34,649 nt of DNA from Chloroflexota bacterium (GCA_003670425.1 QWRL01000006.1:1-34649), one strand, 5' to 3'; shown: positions 16,809-25,776, counted from the first letter of the stretch. The notes: generated by a model not told the origin, from the sequence alone. Numbers and translations are program-made.

Positions 16809-17549
16809 GTGCCCACGCCGTTTTATCACTTGCAGGTGGCCGCTGCGCTGCCTGCTGCACTGCATGCGCCGGGTGCACACGGCGCATTCCTCTTTGGCAA
16901 CACCGCCCCGGATGTGCAAACGCTCTCCGGAGCTGCGCGCAGCGCCACGCACTTCTTTGACATGCCGGTGGCCAGCACGCCGCGCGCTGTGCGCAGCCTG
17001 CTGCACGCGCACCCGCAGCTCGCTGCACCCGGTCTCGCGCCCGCGCAGCGCGCATTCATTGCCGGCTATTTGGCGCACCTGACCCTGGACGAGCTGTGGC
17101 TGCAGGAAATTTTTCAGCCGGTGTTTGGGCCGCAGGCAGACTGGGAGAATTTTAGCGAGCGCCTGTTTTTGCACAACGTGCTGCGCACCTATCTGGACCA
17201 GCGCGACCGGCCGCTGCTGCCCGCCGGCATTGCTGCACTGCTAGCCGCTGCCGAGCCCGCCGGCTGGCTGCCGTTTGCAAGCGACGCACACTTGTGCAGC
17301 TGGCGCAATTTTTTGGTGCAGCAGCTGCAGCCGGGCGCTGCCGCCCAAACCGTCGCGGTTTTTGCAGAGCGCATGGGCCGTACCCCGCAGGAGTTCGAGG
17401 CGCTGCTGCAATCGCCTGCAGCCCTGCACGCGCGCATTTTCAGCCGCATCAGCGTGGCGCAACTGGCCGACTTTCAGCTACGAGGTGCCGCTTTGTGTGA
17501 AAAAGTGGTGCATGGCTTCCTGCAGCCGCCCGCAGCGGAAATGCAGTAG
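16809..17549 (+). CDS. Zinc-dependent phospholipase C-like protein
   Basis: MPTPFYHLQVAAAL...HGAFLFGNTAPDV...THFFD...FIAGYLAHLTLDELW, with His/Asp positions typical of the family; GTG start. Confidence 0.75.
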   Translation: MPTPFYHLQVAAALPAALHAPGAHGAFLFGNTAPDVQTLSGAARSATHFFDMPVASTPRAVRSLLHAHPQLAAPGLAPAQRAFIAGYLAHLTLDELWLQEIFQPVFGPQADWENFSERLFLHNVLRTYLDQRDRPLLPAGIAALLAAAEPAGWLPFASDAHLCSWRNFLVQQLQPGAAAQTVAVFAERMGRTPQEFEALLQSPAALHARIFSRISVAQLADFQLRGAALCEKVVHGFLQPPAAEMQ

Positions 17550-17621
17550 CCGAACCCGCGTTATAAATCCGTAAAAGTCTTACAAATCGGCTGGCCGTAA
17601 CAGGCAGGACGGTTAGACTGA

Positions 17622-19052
17622 GTGTGCATGCGCTCAGAAATCCGGGTAGCCCCGTCTGCTAAACAATGGTTGGCAGCTGCACTGCTGTGTGCGCTGTTGT
17701 CCGGCTGCGATTCGCTGGCAGCCAATTTTGCGCCTTCCCCGGTGCCGGTGATCACGGCCACGCGCAAGCCCACGCGCACGCCAACCGCCACCATCACCAA
17801 CACGCCCACAATCACGGTCACACCCAATGGCACTGCTTCCGCAACGCCGGAACCAAACGCCAGCGCAGCACCCGGCCAGCCACAAACCGGCACCGCTGCT
17901 GCAACCGAAACACCCACACCCGGCGTCACGGTCTCGGCTGTGCCCACCGTCATCGGTGGCGGTGGCCGCATTGTGTTTGTGTCCAACCGCGACAACCCGG
18001 ACGCCGAAGACATCTACATCATGGAAGCCGGCAGCGGCGCAGCCGGCCGATTGACGGACAACCCGGCGCGCGACATTTATCCCAAGTGGGCAGATGGCGG
18101 TCGCAAGCTCCTGTTTGCTTCCAATCGCGATGTGAACTTTGAAATCTACAGCATGCAGAACAACGGGCTGGACCAGATCCGCCTGACCAACAACCCGGCG
18201 CATGACACCTACCCGGCCTGGTCGGATGCGCTGCAGCTGATTGTGTTTGCCTCGGACCGTGACGGCAACTTTGAGATTTACACCATGAAGCTGGATGGCA
18301 GCGACCAGCGCCGCCTCACCAACAGCAGCGCCAGCGACAGTTGGCCGGTGTGGTCGCCCGACGGGCGCACAATTATTTTTCAGTCATTGCGGGACGGCAA
18401 CTGGGAGCTCTACAGCATGGCGATGGATGGCGGCAGCCAGATGCGCCTCACCGTCAACGAGCCGGACGATGCCTTTCCGGCATGGTCCGCTGACGGCAGC
18501 AAGGTGGCCTTCGTTTCGTATCGTGATGGCAGCGCCGAGATCTACCAGATGAGCGCCGCCGGCACAGAGCAGACGCGCATCACCAACAGCTCGGCAGACG
18601 ACAGTTACCCGGCTTGGTCGCCAGATGGTGCCCTGCTGCTGTTTGTTTCAGACCGCGATGGAAACTTTGAGATTTATACTACGCGCCCGGATGGCAGCGC
18701 ACAAACGCGCTTAACCAACAGCCCGGGCTTCGACTCTTACCCGGCGTGGGAGCCGCAGAAATCAGCTGCCAGCGCGCCAGCGGCCGGGTTGCCAACCGCA
18801 GCGGTGGCCGCAGCCACTGCAACAACGGCAGCCCCCACCGCACTGCCGGCATCTGTCACACCGACGCTCACTTCTACGCCAGCTTCCCCTACAGCTGTGT
18901 CCGCTGCCACCAGCACATCGCCCGCACCCGCGCCGGCTGCTGCCACGCTCGCACGCACTTCTACGCCCGCTTCCATCACAGCCGTGCCGTCCGCCACAAA
19001 AACTGCGCTGCCGGCTCCCATTTCCAGCCCCACGCCAACGCCCAAAGGCTAA
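17622..19052 (+). CDS. PD40/TolB-like beta-propeller lipoprotein with Ala/Thr/Pro-rich flanks
   Basis: Lipobox-like LLSGC; about six repeats of the type VFxSxRDGNFEIYxMxxDGSxQxRLTNxxAxDxYPAWSPDG. Start may be ATG 17628. Confidence 0.87.
   Translation: MCMRSEIRVAPSAKQWLAAALLCALLSGCDSLAANFAPSPVPVITATRKPTRTPTATITNTPTITVTPNGTASATPEPNASAAPGQPQTGTAAATETPTPGVTVSAVPTVIGGGGRIVFVSNRDNPDAEDIYIMEAGSGAAGRLTDNPARDIYPKWADGGRKLLFASNRDVNFEIYSMQNNGLDQIRLTNNPAHDTYPAWSDALQLIVFASDRDGNFEIYTMKLDGSDQRRLTNSSASDSWPVWSPDGRTIIFQSLRDGNWELYSMAMDGGSQMRLTVNEPDDAFPAWSADGSKVAFVSYRDGSAEIYQMSAAGTEQTRITNSSADDSYPAWSPDGALLLFVSDRDGNFEIYTTRPDGSAQTRLTNSPGFDSYPAWEPQKSAASAPAAGLPTAAVAAATATTAAPTALPASVTPTLTSTPASPTAVSAATSTSPAPAPAAATLARTSTPASITAVPSATKTALPAPISSPTPTPKG
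17940..18760 (+). repeat. Tandem PD40 repeats within the TolB-like gene
   Basis: Recurrent FASDRDGNFEIYTMKLDGSDQRRLTNSSASDSWPVWSPDG-type units. Confidence 0.85.
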
Positions 19053-20587
19053 GCCGGGTCTGCGCGTGCCAGTGCGGCCAGCGCTGCAAACTCTGCAGCC
19101 AGCGCGGGGTACAGCGCCTGATAGCGCGGGTAGTAGCGTGCGTATGCTGCAGCACCAGCACCCGGTGTCACCTGTTCCGTAACCTTTATGGTGGCTTGCG
19201 CCGCCTGCGCCACATCCGCAAATATTCCGGCGCCCACGCCGGCCAGCAGCGCCGCGCCAAAAGCCGCGCCCTCGGCCACATTTATTGTCGCAATCTCAGT
19301 GCCAAAAATGTCCGCCAGCATCTGGCGCCAGAGCGCACTGCGCGCACCGCCGCCGGAAGCACGCACCTGCGCCGGCTCAATCTGCAGTGCGCGCAGCAGC
19401 TGCAGGGAATCGCACAGGCCGTAGCTCACGCCCTCCAGCACGGCGCGCGTCAGGTGCGCCTTGCCGTGGCGCACGGTGATGCCCACAAATGCACCGCGTG
19501 CATCGGGGTCGGGATGCGGCGTGCGTTCGCCCGTGAGGTATGGCAAAAACAGCAGCCCCTCGCAGCCTGGCGCCACGCCCGCTGCACTTTCGGTGAGCAG
19601 CTCGTACACGTCCCGCCCGGCAGCCGCAGCCGCTTGCTGCTCGGGCTGCCCCAGCGTGTCCCGGTACCAGCGCAGGCTGCCCGCAGCAGACAGCATCACG
19701 CCCATCAAATGCCACATGCCGGGCACCGCATGACAGAACGCATGCAGCCGGCCCTGCGGCTCCACGCGGTATGTGCTGCTCGCAGCAAACACCACACCCG
19801 ATGTCCCCAATGTGGCAGACACCAGCCCTTCGCTGACAATGCCGGCACCCACGCCCTGCGCCGCCTGGTCGCCGGCGCCGCCGACTACCGGAGTGCCAGC
19901 CAGCAAGCCGGTGAGTTGCGCCGCAGCAGCACTGATGCGCGCAGTCACCACCGGCGACTCGCTCACCTCCGGCAGCCACGCGCGCGGGATCTGCAGCGCC
20001 TGCAACATCTCGGCTGACCACGCGCGCCGCCCCACATCAAAAAGCGAAGTCCCGGAAGCGTCCGAAACCTCGCCAAAATACTCGCCGGTTAATTTGTAGC
20101 GCAGGTAGTCTTTGGGCAGCAGCACCTTGCCGATGCGGGCGTAATTGTGCGCCTCGTGCTCCCGCACCCAGAGCAGCTTGGGCGCAGTGAAGCCGGTGAG
20201 TGCCGGGTTGCCCGTCAGCTGCAGCACGCGCGCCGCACCCACCGCTTGCGTGATGGCCGCGCACTGCACTGCTGTGCGCTGGTCGTTCCACAATATGCAC
20301 GGGCGGATGACTGCACCGTGCGCGTCCAGCAGCGTGAGGCCGTGCATCTGGCCGGTGAGGCCCACTGCGGCAATATCCGCGGCGTTCACTTGCGCCTGCT
20401 GCAGCACGGCCCGCACGGTGCTGATGGTTGCCTGCCACCACAGTTCCGGGTCCTGCTCGGTCCACTGCGGGCGGGGCGTATCGTAGCCGTACTCGCTGCT
20501 GCTCACTGCCAGCACGCGGCCGTGCTCGTCCACCAGCAGCGCCTTGGTGGCGGTGGTGGATGTGTCGATTCCGAGCAGGCATGCCAT
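19049..20587 (-). CDS. xylB: Xylulokinase (FGGY family)
   Basis: Start reassigned to MACLLGIDTSTTATKALLVDEHG; GLTGQMHGLTLLD, ILWNDQRTA, LPYLTGERTPHPDPDARGAFVGI, ASGGGARSALWRQMLADIFG. Confidence 0.92.
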   Translation of the reverse strand: MACLLGIDTSTTATKALLVDEHGRVLAVSSSEYGYDTPRPQWTEQDPELWWQATISTVRAVLQQAQVNAADIAAVGLTGQMHGLTLLDAHGAVIRPCILWNDQRTAVQCAAITQAVGAARVLQLTGNPALTGFTAPKLLWVREHEAHNYARIGKVLLPKDYLRYKLTGEYFGEVSDASGTSLFDVGRRAWSAEMLQALQIPRAWLPEVSESPVVTARISAAAAQLTGLLAGTPVVGGAGDQAAQGVGAGIVSEGLVSATLGTSGVVFAASSTYRVEPQGRLHAFCHAVPGMWHLMGVMLSAAGSLRWYRDTLGQPEQQAAAAAGRDVYELLTESAAGVAPGCEGLLFLPYLTGERTPHPDPDARGAFVGITVRHGKAHLTRAVLEGVSYGLCDSLQLLRALQIEPAQVRASGGGARSALWRQMLADIFGTEIATINVAEGAAFGAALLAGVGAGIFADVAQAAQATIKVTEQVTPGAGAAAYARYYPRYQALYPALAAEFAALAALARADPA

Positions 20588-20591
20588 GGCG

Positions 20592-21512
20592 TTACACAGG
20601 CTGCGGCGCGGGCAGGTGCGGCAGCACATGTGCTGTTACATCGGCCTCGCGCCCCACCGGCGGCACATCACGCACCAGATGCCAGTGCTCCACATGCTCC
20701 ACGCTTGCACCGGGCTGCAGCGTTGTCAGCGGCCCCAGGCTCTCCAGCTCCAGTATTTGCGCATCAGTGTAAGTTTCAAATGAGCAGCCGCGGTCCGGAT
20801 ATTCGGCACCCGGCCGGAAGGTGAAACTCTTAATGAACAGCTGCCCGGCGCGCCAGTAGGCTGCCCAGCCCGCGGGCACTGGGCCACCTGCTTTTTGGGG
20901 AGTTTGGGCCGCGGGATCCTGGCGCAGCAGTACATACTGGCGGCCCCACGTCCAGCGCGCATCGCTCATGTCTGTGTAGGACCACAAACTCAGGCTGCCA
21001 TTGGGCAGCAGTTCAGTGCTGTGGCTGCCGCGCGGCGCCAGTGGAAACACCGCCACACCGCCAGCTGCCATAACAGTGATGGCCCACGGCGCCAAAGTCA
21101 CGGGCCATAAATTTTGGTTGGTCAGGCGGTGGTGCAGCGTAGCCTGCGCCGCATGCGGGTCCAGCGTTAGCTGCAGCTCTTTTTGTATGCCGGTTGTTGG
21201 TTCGGCGGGCTGTGTCAGGCGGATGCCGTCATCCAGCACCTGCACCGGCACGGGCGTGTTGTCCGGGTGGTATGTGCGCGGCTGCGACTCGGGTGCATGC
21301 CACAAGCGATGTCCGCCATAGTTGCGCCACTGTGTTCCACCGGTCTTGCCCAGCGTGTCGGGCAGCTCACACAACACATTCTCACCGCCCACAAATGCAA
21401 AGCGCATAACGCGCGGCCCCACATCGCTGGTGGCTATCAGCTCCACAGTGCTGTTGCGCAGCCGCCAGCATGCCGGCCAGCCGCTGTAGGAAATTTTTTC
21501 GATGCTTGTCAT
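20592..21512 (-). CDS. DUF4380-like galactose-mutarotase-fold protein
   Basis: GPRVMRFAFVGGENVLCE...GGTQWRNYGGHRLWHAPE...NPxxxxY-type context; 4 nt upstream of xylB in the same direction. Confidence 0.65.
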   Translation of the reverse strand: MTSIEKISYSGWPACWRLRNSTVELIATSDVGPRVMRFAFVGGENVLCELPDTLGKTGGTQWRNYGGHRLWHAPESQPRTYHPDNTPVPVQVLDDGIRLTQPAEPTTGIQKELQLTLDPHAAQATLHHRLTNQNLWPVTLAPWAITVMAAGGVAVFPLAPRGSHSTELLPNGSLSLWSYTDMSDARWTWGRQYVLLRQDPAAQTPQKAGGPVPAGWAAYWRAGQLFIKSFTFRPGAEYPDRGCSFETYTDAQILELESLGPLTTLQPGASVEHVEHWHLVRDVPPVGREADVTAHVLPHLPAPQPV

Positions 21513-21678
21513 GTGCTGCGCTGAGCGCGCGCTGCCTCCACTTGCGCAAACTTAATTTGGGCGATCGCTGCCAGGGTGCGCGCATAATACCATGCGCACG
21601 GGTTGCGGCCGCACACTCGCGCAGCGGCAGCGGGTCTGCCCGCTGCGCGTGACCCAACCTTAAAGTTTTAAAATTCTG

Positions 21679-21707
21679 TTGACTTTCCAAAACTTTTCGG
21701 GTATTCT
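21679..21707 (+). promoter_or_regulatory. Sigma70-type promoter TTGACT - 17 nt - TATTCT upstream of the ATP-grasp/SET gene
   Basis: Direct reading ttgactttccaaaacttttcgggtattct; implies a leader of about 130 nt. Confidence 0.65.
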
Positions 21708-21846
21708 CCGCATACGCTGCTTAATCGGTCTGTGTGATTCACCACCAGCGCGTCCGCTCTTCTTTCTGTTTGTCCCCAGGTCAAAGTCAACTTCGCATCG
21801 GTGGTGCCGGCTAACCGGCTGCCCCAAGGAACAATTTCCGGTATCT

Positions 21847-23382
21847 ATGAAGATTTGCATTCTCAACGTTTGTTACGAAGATTCCAATTCACCCATCAAG
21901 GAGTACGAGCTGCAGTCCGACCCGGCACGCTGGCTGGATGGCCATCAGTGCGAGCTGCACCTGATCAAGAAATCCACGGCTGTGCGCCAGGTGCAAGAAC
22001 TGGCGCGCCAAAACTTCGACCTGTTCATTAACTTATGCGACGGCGCATGGGATGAGGACCGGCCGGGCATCGAAGTGGTGCAGGCTCTGGAGCGGCTGGG
22101 TGTGCCGTTCACTGGCGCTGGTGCCGGCTTTTACGAGCCGACGCGCGAGGAAATGAAGCTGGTGTCGCACTACTGGGGTGTCAGCACGCCGGCTTACATG
22201 CAGGTCAGCGAGATTGAAGACATCAAGCTGGCCGCCAAGGCGCTGCGCTATCCGCTGATCGTCAAGCACCCCAACAGCTACAACAGCATCGGCCTTACGC
22301 GCGACTCACGCGTAACAAATGCGGCGCAGCTTACGCAGCAAGCCAAGCGCATGCTGGATGCGTTTGGCGGCGCACTGGTGGAGGAGTTTATTGAGGGGCG
22401 CGAGTTCACCGTGCTCGTTTCCGAAAATCCGCGTGACGCGCTGGCACCCTTTGCGTATCAGCCGGTGGAGTTCAGCTTCCCCAAAGGCGACACCTTTAAG
22501 CACTTTGACCTGAAGTGGGTGAACTACGCCGGCATGAAGTGCTCGCCAGTGCGCGACCGCGAGCTGGCCGAACGCTTGAAGGATGCCGCGCGCAAGCTTT
22601 TTGTCGGCCTCAATGGCACCGGCTACGGGCGCTGTGACCTGCGTCTCAACGCAGCCGGCGAGCTGTTTATGCTGGAAATCAACCCCAACTGCAGCATCTT
22701 TTATCCACCAGAACAAGCCGGCAGTGCGGACTTCATTCTGCTCAACGACCCCGCCGGCCACCGGGGCTTCTTGGATGCGGTGATGGAATCTGCGCAGCTG
22801 CGCACCCGCAAGCTAAGCCAGGCGTGGACACTGCAGTTCAACAACCAGAGCCAGTTTGGCATGTATGCCGCGCACGAGCTGCGCGCCGGCGAGCTGATTG
22901 TGGCGTTTGAAGAAGCGTCGCACAATCTTGTGAGCAAAACCCACGCAATGCGCAAGTTCAGCCGCCAGCAGAAACGCTGGTTTGGGCAGTTTGCCTACCC
23001 GCTCTCTGAGGACACCTACGTGACATGGAGCGAGCATGCTGTCGACTGGAAACCGCTCAACCATTCCTGCGACCCAAGCGCCTGGCTGGAAGGGCTGAAC
23101 GTGGTGGCGCGCCGGCCGCTAAAACGCGGCGAGCACATCACCCTGGACTACGCCACTTTTTATACTGAGCAGATGCCGCAATTTGCGTGCAAATGCGGGT
23201 CGGCAAACTGCCGCGGCGTTGTGCGCGGCACGGATTACAAAAAGGCGTTTGTAGCGCAGTACGGCGACCATGTTTCCGATTTTGTGCGCACCAAGCGCAT
23301 AGCCCTGAATGGCGCGGCGCAGCCGCAAATGGAAACGCTGCCGGCCAAGCGGCCGCGGCGTGTGCTCGCGGCCAGCGCCTGA
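21847..23382 (+). CDS. ATP-grasp (D-Ala-D-Ala ligase-like) / SET-domain fusion
   Basis: Start reassigned to MKICILNVCYEDSNSPIKEYE (ORF track start lies in the promoter). ATP-grasp: LFINLCDGAWDEDRPG, YPLIVKHPNSYNSIGLT, ALVEEFIEGREFTVLVSE, GTGYGRCDLRLNAAGELFMLEINPNCSIFYP. SET: PLNHSCDPSAW, RGEHITLDYATFY, CKCGSANCRG. Confidence 0.9.
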   Translation: MKICILNVCYEDSNSPIKEYELQSDPARWLDGHQCELHLIKKSTAVRQVQELARQNFDLFINLCDGAWDEDRPGIEVVQALERLGVPFTGAGAGFYEPTREEMKLVSHYWGVSTPAYMQVSEIEDIKLAAKALRYPLIVKHPNSYNSIGLTRDSRVTNAAQLTQQAKRMLDAFGGALVEEFIEGREFTVLVSENPRDALAPFAYQPVEFSFPKGDTFKHFDLKWVNYAGMKCSPVRDRELAERLKDAARKLFVGLNGTGYGRCDLRLNAAGELFMLEINPNCSIFYPPEQAGSADFILLNDPAGHRGFLDAVMESAQLRTRKLSQAWTLQFNNQSQFGMYAAHELRAGELIVAFEEASHNLVSKTHAMRKFSRQQKRWFGQFAYPLSEDTYVTWSEHAVDWKPLNHSCDPSAWLEGLNVVARRPLKRGEHITLDYATFYTEQMPQFACKCGSANCRGVVRGTDYKKAFVAQYGDHVSDFVRTKRIALNGAAQPQMETLPAKRPRRVLAASA

Positions 23383-23386
23383 GACG

Positions 23387-23404
23387 GGCGCCGCAGCCGG
23401 CGCC
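23387..23404 (+). terminator. Hairpin GGCGCC-GCAGCC-GGCGCC 4 nt after the ATP-grasp/SET stop
   Basis: Perfect 6-bp stem; no U-tract. Confidence 0.4.
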
Positions 23405-23498
23405 ACACACAGCAACACCACGCCGTCCGCATTGGCTGCACAAGCCGGCGGGCGGCGGATTTGTTTAAGCCCGGCGCCATTGCTGGCGGGAGATGCTT

Positions 23499-24155
23499 AT
23501 GCCCGGCAAGTTAATTGAATTTGAAAGTGCCGGAGCCCTGCGCAGTGGCTATCTGGCATTGCCCGCCACACCCGCCACTGCGGGCGTGCTCGTCATTCAG
23601 GAGTGGTGGGGGCTGGTGCCGCACATAAAAAATGTGGCTGACCGCTTTGCCGCAGCGGGTTATGCCGCACTGGCACCGGACCTGTACAACGGCCGCGCCG
23701 CTACTGAGCCAAGTGCAGCCCAAAAGCTGATGCAAGAACTAAACATCGCGCAGGCCGCCACTGATATGGCCGCAGCAGCAGCGTTGCTGCGCACGTGGTG
23801 CAAACGCGTGGGCTGTGTGGGCTTTTGCCTGGGCGGCGGCCTCACACTGCAGCTGGCGGCTATGGGCGTGATTGATGCGGCCGTCCCCTACTACGGCGTA
23901 GTGCGCAGCGCGCCAGACTGGCATGGCGTGCGCTGCCCCATCCTCGGCCACTACGCCGCAGATGACAGCGCCACCGACGCCCTGCCCGAACTGCGGGCCG
24001 CACTGGCTGCGGCCGGCAAGCCGGCGCAGTTCCATATTTATCCCGGCACTGGCCACGCCTTCTTCAATGACGAACGCCCGCAGGTTTACAACGCAGCAGC
24101 TGCGCTGCTCTCATGGCAGCGCACGCTGCAATTTCTCGGGGAAAATTTGGGGTAG
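23499..24155 (+). CDS. Dienelactone hydrolase family protein
   Basis: GVLVIQEWWGLVPHIKNVADRFAAAGYAALAPDLYNG, nucleophile motif GFCLGG, YPGTGHAF. SD GGGAG favours ATG 23499 over 23493. Confidence 0.92.
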   Translation: MPGKLIEFESAGALRSGYLALPATPATAGVLVIQEWWGLVPHIKNVADRFAAAGYAALAPDLYNGRAATEPSAAQKLMQELNIAQAATDMAAAAALLRTWCKRVGCVGFCLGGGLTLQLAAMGVIDAAVPYYGVVRSAPDWHGVRCPILGHYAADDSATDALPELRAALAAAGKPAQFHIYPGTGHAFFNDERPQVYNAAAALLSWQRTLQFLGENLG

Positions 24156-24202
24156 CGCAGCACACGCTGCGCGTAATTGCGCAGGCACTGGGCTGCCTGC
24201 GC
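24155..24202. terminator. Tandem perfect hairpins between convergent dienelactone hydrolase and LysM genes
   Basis: GCGCAGC-ACAC-GCTGCGC (24155-24172) and GCGCAGGCA-CTGGGC-TGCCTGCGC (24179-24202). Confidence 0.6.
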
Positions 24203-24254
24203 TGCACCAGCTGCAGGCCGCTAGCCCGCCCGCCGGCAGCTGCCGCCCAGCCAG

Positions 24255-25718
24255 CTACGGGATCGTCAGCTTCTGGCCGATGGAAATGCGCGCCGGATCT
24301 TTGAGCTTGTTTGTCGTCGCAATTGCCGCTGCCGTCGTGCCGTAGCGCGCTGCAATTTTGACGAGGTTGTCACCCTTTACCACCGTGTAAACACGGCCGG
24401 CAGCCAAGCCACTTGTGGCTGCGGGCACAGCGGTCGCCGTAGTTTTTACAGTGGCAGCCGCCGTCGTCGGCACTGCCGTCGCTGCACTTGTGGGTGTGGC
24501 CGCCACTACGGATGCAATGCCGCTAAAGGCAGCTCCCTGATAGTAAAAGTTTGCGGTCTCGCCGGTGGATCCATCCAGCTTGACCACCGTAACCGTGAAA
24601 GTGTAGTTGCCGCTGTAACCCACCTTTAATCCGGTGATCTGTGTGGCGCCGGAATGCTGGCGGTCTACTACGCCGCCGGAACCTTGTTTGACCAATGCCA
24701 CCAATTGCGCTTCGGTAATGTCGCCTACAAAGCCCAGAGTGGTGGACCAGAACTGGATGCTGTGCACAAAATCGCGCGAGGTGGCGTCCAGCGCCTTGAC
24801 GGTGTCTGCCGGCCAGTTATTGCGAATGAAGAAAGAGTCAATCAGCTTGGCCGTGATCGCGGCGGTACTGTACAGCCGGATGGAGGACACAGTGTCTTCG
24901 CCCACCGTATTGTTGGAGAGTGTAATGTCATCACCCAAGATAGTATCGGACGAGCCGCCATAGGTGCCGCTGCTATAAGTTGCGCTTTGGTAGCTGGGCC
25001 GGGTATATAAAATTGCGACCGTGTGCGGGCCCACTTTTATGCTGGAGGCTTTATTGTCGCCAATGATGTTGCCGGCCAGCAAGGCATCACTCTCGCGAAA
25101 GGTTTCGTCCTGGCCAAGGTAGTCATTGAGTGCATACAGCGTGGCACTTGCCTGATACACCCGCGCGGGGCGCACTGCTGTCTCGCATACATCGCCAAGC
25201 CCGGTGCCCCAGGTGTTCTCCTGGTACGGGTTGTAAACCAGCGGGCAGTTGTCCGCGGAGCTTGGAATGCCATCAAAGTCACCACCCAGGTCCGGCGAGC
25301 ATTTGTCGCCGCGCGCGTCAGAGTGGCCAGGCACCACTACGCGAACTTCGCCCTCTTTGGGATCAAAAGTTAATACTTGCAGGCTGGTACCGGACCAGCT
25401 GTAGTTCTTGCCGGCCACTTGCAGTTTGTCGCCCACATAAATGAGGCTGGTGGCCTGCGGCGCATACCAAGTATTCTGCGGGGTGTACAACATGCTGTTG
25501 TGCGAAGAAGAAATTATCCAGGCGCTCACGTCGTCGGATTGGTCTGCATTGGCGATGGCGGTGCAGTTGTCCTGGGCATCCGGAATGCCGTCGTCATCGG
25601 TGTCGCCTACGGCGGCGCTCACCCGTGGCGCAGACAACGCACTTGCGCCCAGCACGGCAAAGGCCGCAGCTGCCAGCAGTAAACGCACAAATACCGAGAC
25701 TACTTTCGTTGCTTTCAT
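24255..25718 (-). CDS. Secreted protein with TSP3-like calcium repeats, beta/gamma-crystallin-like region and C-terminal LysM
   Basis: Start reassigned to MKATKVVSVFVRLLLAAAAFAVLGASALSA (signal peptide). TSP3: GDTDDDGIPDAQDNCTAIANADQSD and GDFDGIPSSADNCPLVYNPYQEN; crystallin-type DNKASSI and EDTVSSI; LysM YTVVKGDNLVKIAARYGTTAAAIATTNKLKDPARISIGQKLTIP. Confidence 0.82.
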   Translation of the reverse strand: MKATKVVSVFVRLLLAAAAFAVLGASALSAPRVSAAVGDTDDDGIPDAQDNCTAIANADQSDDVSAWIISSSHNSMLYTPQNTWYAPQATSLIYVGDKLQVAGKNYSWSGTSLQVLTFDPKEGEVRVVVPGHSDARGDKCSPDLGGDFDGIPSSADNCPLVYNPYQENTWGTGLGDVCETAVRPARVYQASATLYALNDYLGQDETFRESDALLAGNIIGDNKASSIKVGPHTVAILYTRPSYQSATYSSGTYGGSSDTILGDDITLSNNTVGEDTVSSIRLYSTAAITAKLIDSFFIRNNWPADTVKALDATSRDFVHSIQFWSTTLGFVGDITEAQLVALVKQGSGGVVDRQHSGATQITGLKVGYSGNYTFTVTVVKLDGSTGETANFYYQGAAFSGIASVVAATPTSAATAVPTTAAATVKTTATAVPAATSGLAAGRVYTVVKGDNLVKIAARYGTTAAAIATTNKLKDPARISIGQKLTIP

Positions 25719-25770
25719 AATAATTATCCTGCTCATGCGTGATCGGTGGCGCACCCGTTAAGTGCCGATA

Positions 25771-25776
25771 ATTATA
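25771..25776 (-). promoter_or_regulatory. Consensus -10 TATAAT (minus strand) for the LysM-protein gene
   Basis: attata on +, about 52 nt upstream of ATG 25718, which is preceded by an AGGA-type SD; no clear -35. Confidence 0.4.

Noticed and set aside
17750-19050. Repetitive Thr/Pro/Ala-coding DNA considered as a CRISPR-like or minisatellite repeat
   Set aside because: It is in-frame protein low complexity and PD40 repeats, without constant repeat units or spacers.
18746-20017. 423-aa plus-strand ORF
   Set aside because: Overlaps the TolB-like tail and runs antisense to xylB; low-complexity His/Arg/Cys-rich translation.
21679-21846. N-terminal extension of the ATP-grasp/SET protein in the ORF track
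   Set aside because: The ORF start coincides with the -35 element; MKICILNVCYEDS at 21847 is the natural start.
24234-24245. Palindrome CGGCAGCTGCCG
   Set aside because: Short GC-only palindromes are common in this background; reported only when tied to a promoter or gene end.
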